From: Pseudonocardia benzenivorans CB1190
GTDB lineage: Bacteria > Actinomycetota > Actinomycetes > Mycobacteriales > Pseudonocardiaceae
Assembly: GCF_000196675.2 (NCBI RefSeq)
Contig: NC_015312.1
Location: 6,898,501 to 6,962,500, forward strand
DNA: 64,000 nucleotides
Reading direction: 5' to 3'
Part shown: positions 62,024 to 64,000 of the stretch, in pieces
Layout: each line of letters opens with the position of its first letter
How positions within the stretch are numbered: the stretch's first letter is position 1
The notes under the pieces: model-generated
The model's input: the letters and a program-made list of their open reading frames with translations, nothing else
Told to the model about the DNA's origin: nothing
Databases searched by the model: none
Program-made: the position numbers and the translations under genes

Positions 62024-62722
62024 GTGGATGACGGCAGCCCGACGGTCTGGGAACGCGCGGAGCCGCCGCCCCGGACGGCCCCGACCCCGCTGAGCAGGGC
62101 CGCGATCGTGGCGGCGGCGATCGCGCTGGCCGACGACGGGGGGCTCGACGCGGTCTCGCTCCGCAAGGTCGGCGCCGCGCTCTCGGCCGGGCCCATGCGG
62201 CTGTACGGGTTCGTCGACAGCAAGGACGAACTGCTCGATCTCATGGCCGACGCCGTGCAGGGCGAGATCGGCGTGCCGGCGGGCGAGTGGCGGGTCGCGC
62301 TCACCGCGCTCGCCGAGGCCACGCGGGCAGCGGTACTGCGGCACGAGTGGTTCGCCGACCTGATGGGCGGGCGACCGCGGCTCGGCCCCAATCGGCTCGC
62401 CGTGCTCGAGGGTTCGCTGGCCGCGGTACTTCCCGCGTTCCCGGCCGTCGACGACGCCCGCCACGTCCTGTGGACCGTCCACGCGTACGTCGCCGGTGCG
62501 GTGCGGGCGGAGGTCGGCGAACGGCGCGCGGCGCGCAGGACGGGCGTCGACAAGCCTGCGTGGCAGGCCGCGCACGGCGCCTACCTGCGGCGCACCCTCG
62601 CGACCGGCCGGTTCCCGATGATCGAGCGTTTCGTCGCCGAGGGCACCGACGGGGATCCCGCCGCCGTGTTCGCGGCCGGGCTCGCCGCGGTGCTGGACGG
62701 CTTGGCCGCGCAGCGGCGGTGA
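62024..62722 (+). CDS. TetR family transcriptional repressor
   Basis: A 232-residue repressor. The N-terminal helix-turn-helix covers LSRAAIVAAAIALADDGGLDAVSLRKVGAALSAGPMRLYGFVDSKDELLDLM (key parts; residues about 20-75), which resembles the TetR proper (TetR_C/QacR-like) group with a longer C-terminal ligand domain, including AVLEGSLAAVLPAFPAVDDARHVLWTVHAYVAGAV. GTG 62024 is fixed by the abutting operator. It diverges from the FAD monooxygenase and probably senses that enzyme's substrate. Confidence 0.92.
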   Translation: MDDGSPTVWERAEPPPRTAPTPLSRAAIVAAAIALADDGGLDAVSLRKVGAALSAGPMRLYGFVDSKDELLDLMADAVQGEIGVPAGEWRVALTALAEATRAAVLRHEWFADLMGGRPRLGPNRLAVLEGSLAAVLPAFPAVDDARHVLWTVHAYVAGAVRAEVGERRAARRTGVDKPAWQAAHGAYLRRTLATGRFPMIERFVAEGTDGDPAAVFAAGLAAVLDGLAAQRR

Positions 62723-62762
62723 CCGTCGCGGCTCGCCGAACGTGGGCCCCTACCCTGGGACC

Positions 62763-63197
62763 GTGGCGACGCCGTGGAGCCTGACGATCGACTGTGCGTC
62801 CCCGAGCACTCTCGCCGGCTTCTGGGCCGAGGCCCTCGGCTACGCCCCCGCACCGCCGCCACCCGGCTGGTCGAGCTGGGACGCGTGGTTCGACGACCAC
62901 GACGTGCCCGTCGACGAGCGTGGCGACGGCGCGTTCCTGCACGATCCCGCCGGCGTCGCCCCGGCCATCTCGTTCCTGCGGGTCCCCGAGGACAAGATCG
63001 TCAAGAACCGGATGCACCTCGACCTCGCCGTCGGCGGCGGCCGACACGTCGCGTGGGACGAACGCAGGCGCCGGGTGGTCACCGAGGTGGAGCGGCTCGT
63101 CGCGCTCGGCGCCACGGTGCTCGCCGAGGTGCCCGCGGACCGGCCCGACCACGTGACGATGGCCGATCCCGAGGGCAACGAGTTCGACGTCCTGTGA
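62763..63197 (+). CDS. VOC/glyoxalase-like family protein
   Basis: A 144-residue vicinal-oxygen-chelate protein, a fold used by glyoxalases, dioxygenases and antibiotic-binding resistance proteins. The betaalphabetabetabeta repeats are recognised from SLTIDCASPSTLAGFWAEALGY, AISFLRVPEDKIVKNRMHLDL and HVTMADPEGNEFDVL. GTG 62763 follows a TACCCT -10-like box with no ribosome-binding site, suggesting a leaderless message. Small proteins of this type often bind a toxic ligand, which is inference here. The next gene starts seven bases downstream. Confidence 0.88.
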   Translation: MATPWSLTIDCASPSTLAGFWAEALGYAPAPPPPGWSSWDAWFDDHDVPVDERGDGAFLHDPAGVAPAISFLRVPEDKIVKNRMHLDLAVGGGRHVAWDERRRRVVTEVERLVALGATVLAEVPADRPDHVTMADPEGNEFDVL

Positions 63198-63204
63198 GCC
63201 GTCG

Positions 63205-63801
63205 ATGATCGTCTGGGTCAACGGGGCCTTCGGCGTCGGCAAGACACAGGTCGCCCACGAGCTGCGACGACGTCTGGGCCGGGGCTGGATCGCCGACCCC
63301 GAGCTCCCCGGGTTCGGCCTGCACCGCATGCTGCCGCCGCATCTGCGCGGCGACTTCCAGGACGTGCCCGGATGGCGCGTCGGGGTGCGCGACGTGCTGG
63401 GCCGCCTCGACGCGGACGACGCGACCCAGCCGGTCATCGTGCCCATGACGCTCGTCCGCGACGACTACGCCGACGAGATCGTCGAGGCGCTCCGCATCGG
63501 GGGGCACGACCTGCGGCACGTCACGCTCGTCGCGACGCCCGAGACCATTCGTCGACGACTGGCCTCCCGTGGCGGAGCCGTCCGCGACCTGTGGGCACAG
63601 CGGCAGATCGACCGGTGCGTCACGGCCCTGACCGCGCCCCGCTTCGCCCGCCACGTTGCTACCGACGGACGGACCATCGACGAGGTCGTCGAGGACGTCG
63701 CCGCCGGCCTGGACCTCCCGCTCGCGCACGGCCGCGACGGCCGGGTCCGCGGCTTCGTGCGTCGTCGCGCGGTGCAGCTGCGGCACGTGCGGCTGCCCTG
63801 A
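63205..63801 (+). CDS. TmrB-like ATP-binding protein
   Basis: A 198-residue P-loop protein. Walker A GAFGVGKTQVAHEL is at residues 7-20, then a helical lid and a segment DLWAQRQIDRCVTAL near residue 130. The arrangement resembles TmrB, which gives tunicamycin resistance in Bacillus, and related adenylate-kinase-like ATPases; whether it has that role here is unknown. It follows the VOC gene by seven bases, so they are probably co-transcribed. ATG 63205 is the first start after the VOC stop. Confidence 0.83.
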   Translation: MIVWVNGAFGVGKTQVAHELRRRLGRGWIADPELPGFGLHRMLPPHLRGDFQDVPGWRVGVRDVLGRLDADDATQPVIVPMTLVRDDYADEIVEALRIGGHDLRHVTLVATPETIRRRLASRGGAVRDLWAQRQIDRCVTALTAPRFARHVATDGRTIDEVVEDVAAGLDLPLAHGRDGRVRGFVRRRAVQLRHVRLP

Positions 63802-63811
63802 CGGTCTCAGC

Positions 63812-64000
63812 TCAGCCGCCCGTGCGCGCGGCGCGGTTCGCGGACTTGCGGGCGGCGAAGTCGTGCGCCTCGGCGAGGAGCGGTCCGACCGTCGTCGCGA
63901 AAGTCTCGTCGCCGGGGTTGAGGACACACACCCAGTGCTGTGACGCGTAGACGGGATGTGGGACCACGACGTCGAGAACCGTGGCGTCGTGGCCGGTGTC
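63812..64000 (-). CDS. DUF6194-like protein, C-terminal part (5' end outside window)
   Basis: 63 codons run from the right edge to the stop at 63812-63814. The visible stretch HPVYASQHWVCVLNPGDETF followed by a helix GPLLAEAHDFAAR resembles the actinobacterial DUF6194 family. Function unknown. It is convergent with the TmrB-like gene. Confidence 0.7.
   Translation of the reverse strand, partial: DTGHDATVLDVVVPHPVYASQHWVCVLNPGDETFATTVGPLLAEAHDFAARKSANRAARTGG

Overview
The window is very GC-rich, uses many GTG starts, and carries an HspR/HAIR heat-shock circuit, type VII (ESX) accessory genes, EspG, DUF3558 and DUF3151. This fits the chromosome of an actinomycete of the Pseudonocardiaceae (Pseudonocardia-like); the genus is inferred from gene content only.

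Layout. 1-3.3 kb: end of a urease operon (ureC partial, ureF, ureG, ureD). 3.2-9.7 kb: housekeeping genes (PlsC acyltransferase, DUF3151, class II aldolase), a SigE-type sigma factor with a small membrane protein, two DedA proteins and a GH76-like hydrolase. 9.7-17.4 kb: a catabolic island. An amidohydrolase diverges from an IclR regulator, followed by a tightly overlapping operon: CaiB/BaiF CoA-transferase, citryl-CoA-lyase-like enzyme, LigB-like and LigA-like dioxygenase subunits and an MDR reductase, with a convergent PPOX-family gene. Related inverted repeats lie in three of its promoter regions. 17.5-23.1 kb: SpoU methyltransferase, an FtsH-like protease overlapping a lipoprotein gene, pyrE and an SDR.

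23.3-27.1 kb: type VII secretion-target genes and a YbaB gene, split by a frameshifted IS110-family element. 27.2-39.1 kb: the protein-quality-control block, with clpB, a divergent TPR-AAA ATPase sharing its HAIR element, a TPR membrane protein, a PPOX protein, a flavohemoprotein, and hspR-dnaJ-grpE-dnaK. Two HAIR elements precede dnaK. 39.3-42.3 kb: DUF3558 lipoprotein, a small ESX-like protein, a PPE-like Gly/Pro-rich protein and EspG, with a visibly lower-GC block whose two edges fall inside genes.

42.7-50.8 kb: a compact minus-strand operon resembling the core of a Gram-positive type IV secretion system (VirB2-, VirB3/PrgI-, VirB4-, VirB6-, VirB8- and VirB1-like), with no relaxase or coupling protein in the window. 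51.0-58.5 kb: a membrane iron-sulfur oxidoreductase, a proline-rich membrane protein, and a two-component system divergent from a two-gene ABC exporter. 58.6-64.0 kb: dCTP deaminase, an epimerase-fold protein that appears to lack its catalytic residues, tRNA-Gly(CCC), an FAD monooxygenase with a divergent TetR regulator and twin operators, a VOC protein, a TmrB-like ATPase and a partial DUF6194 gene.

The strongest candidates for undescribed biology are the IclR-linked ring-cleavage/CoA-lyase island, the minimal type IV secretion-like operon, and the recombinant ESX accessory block.
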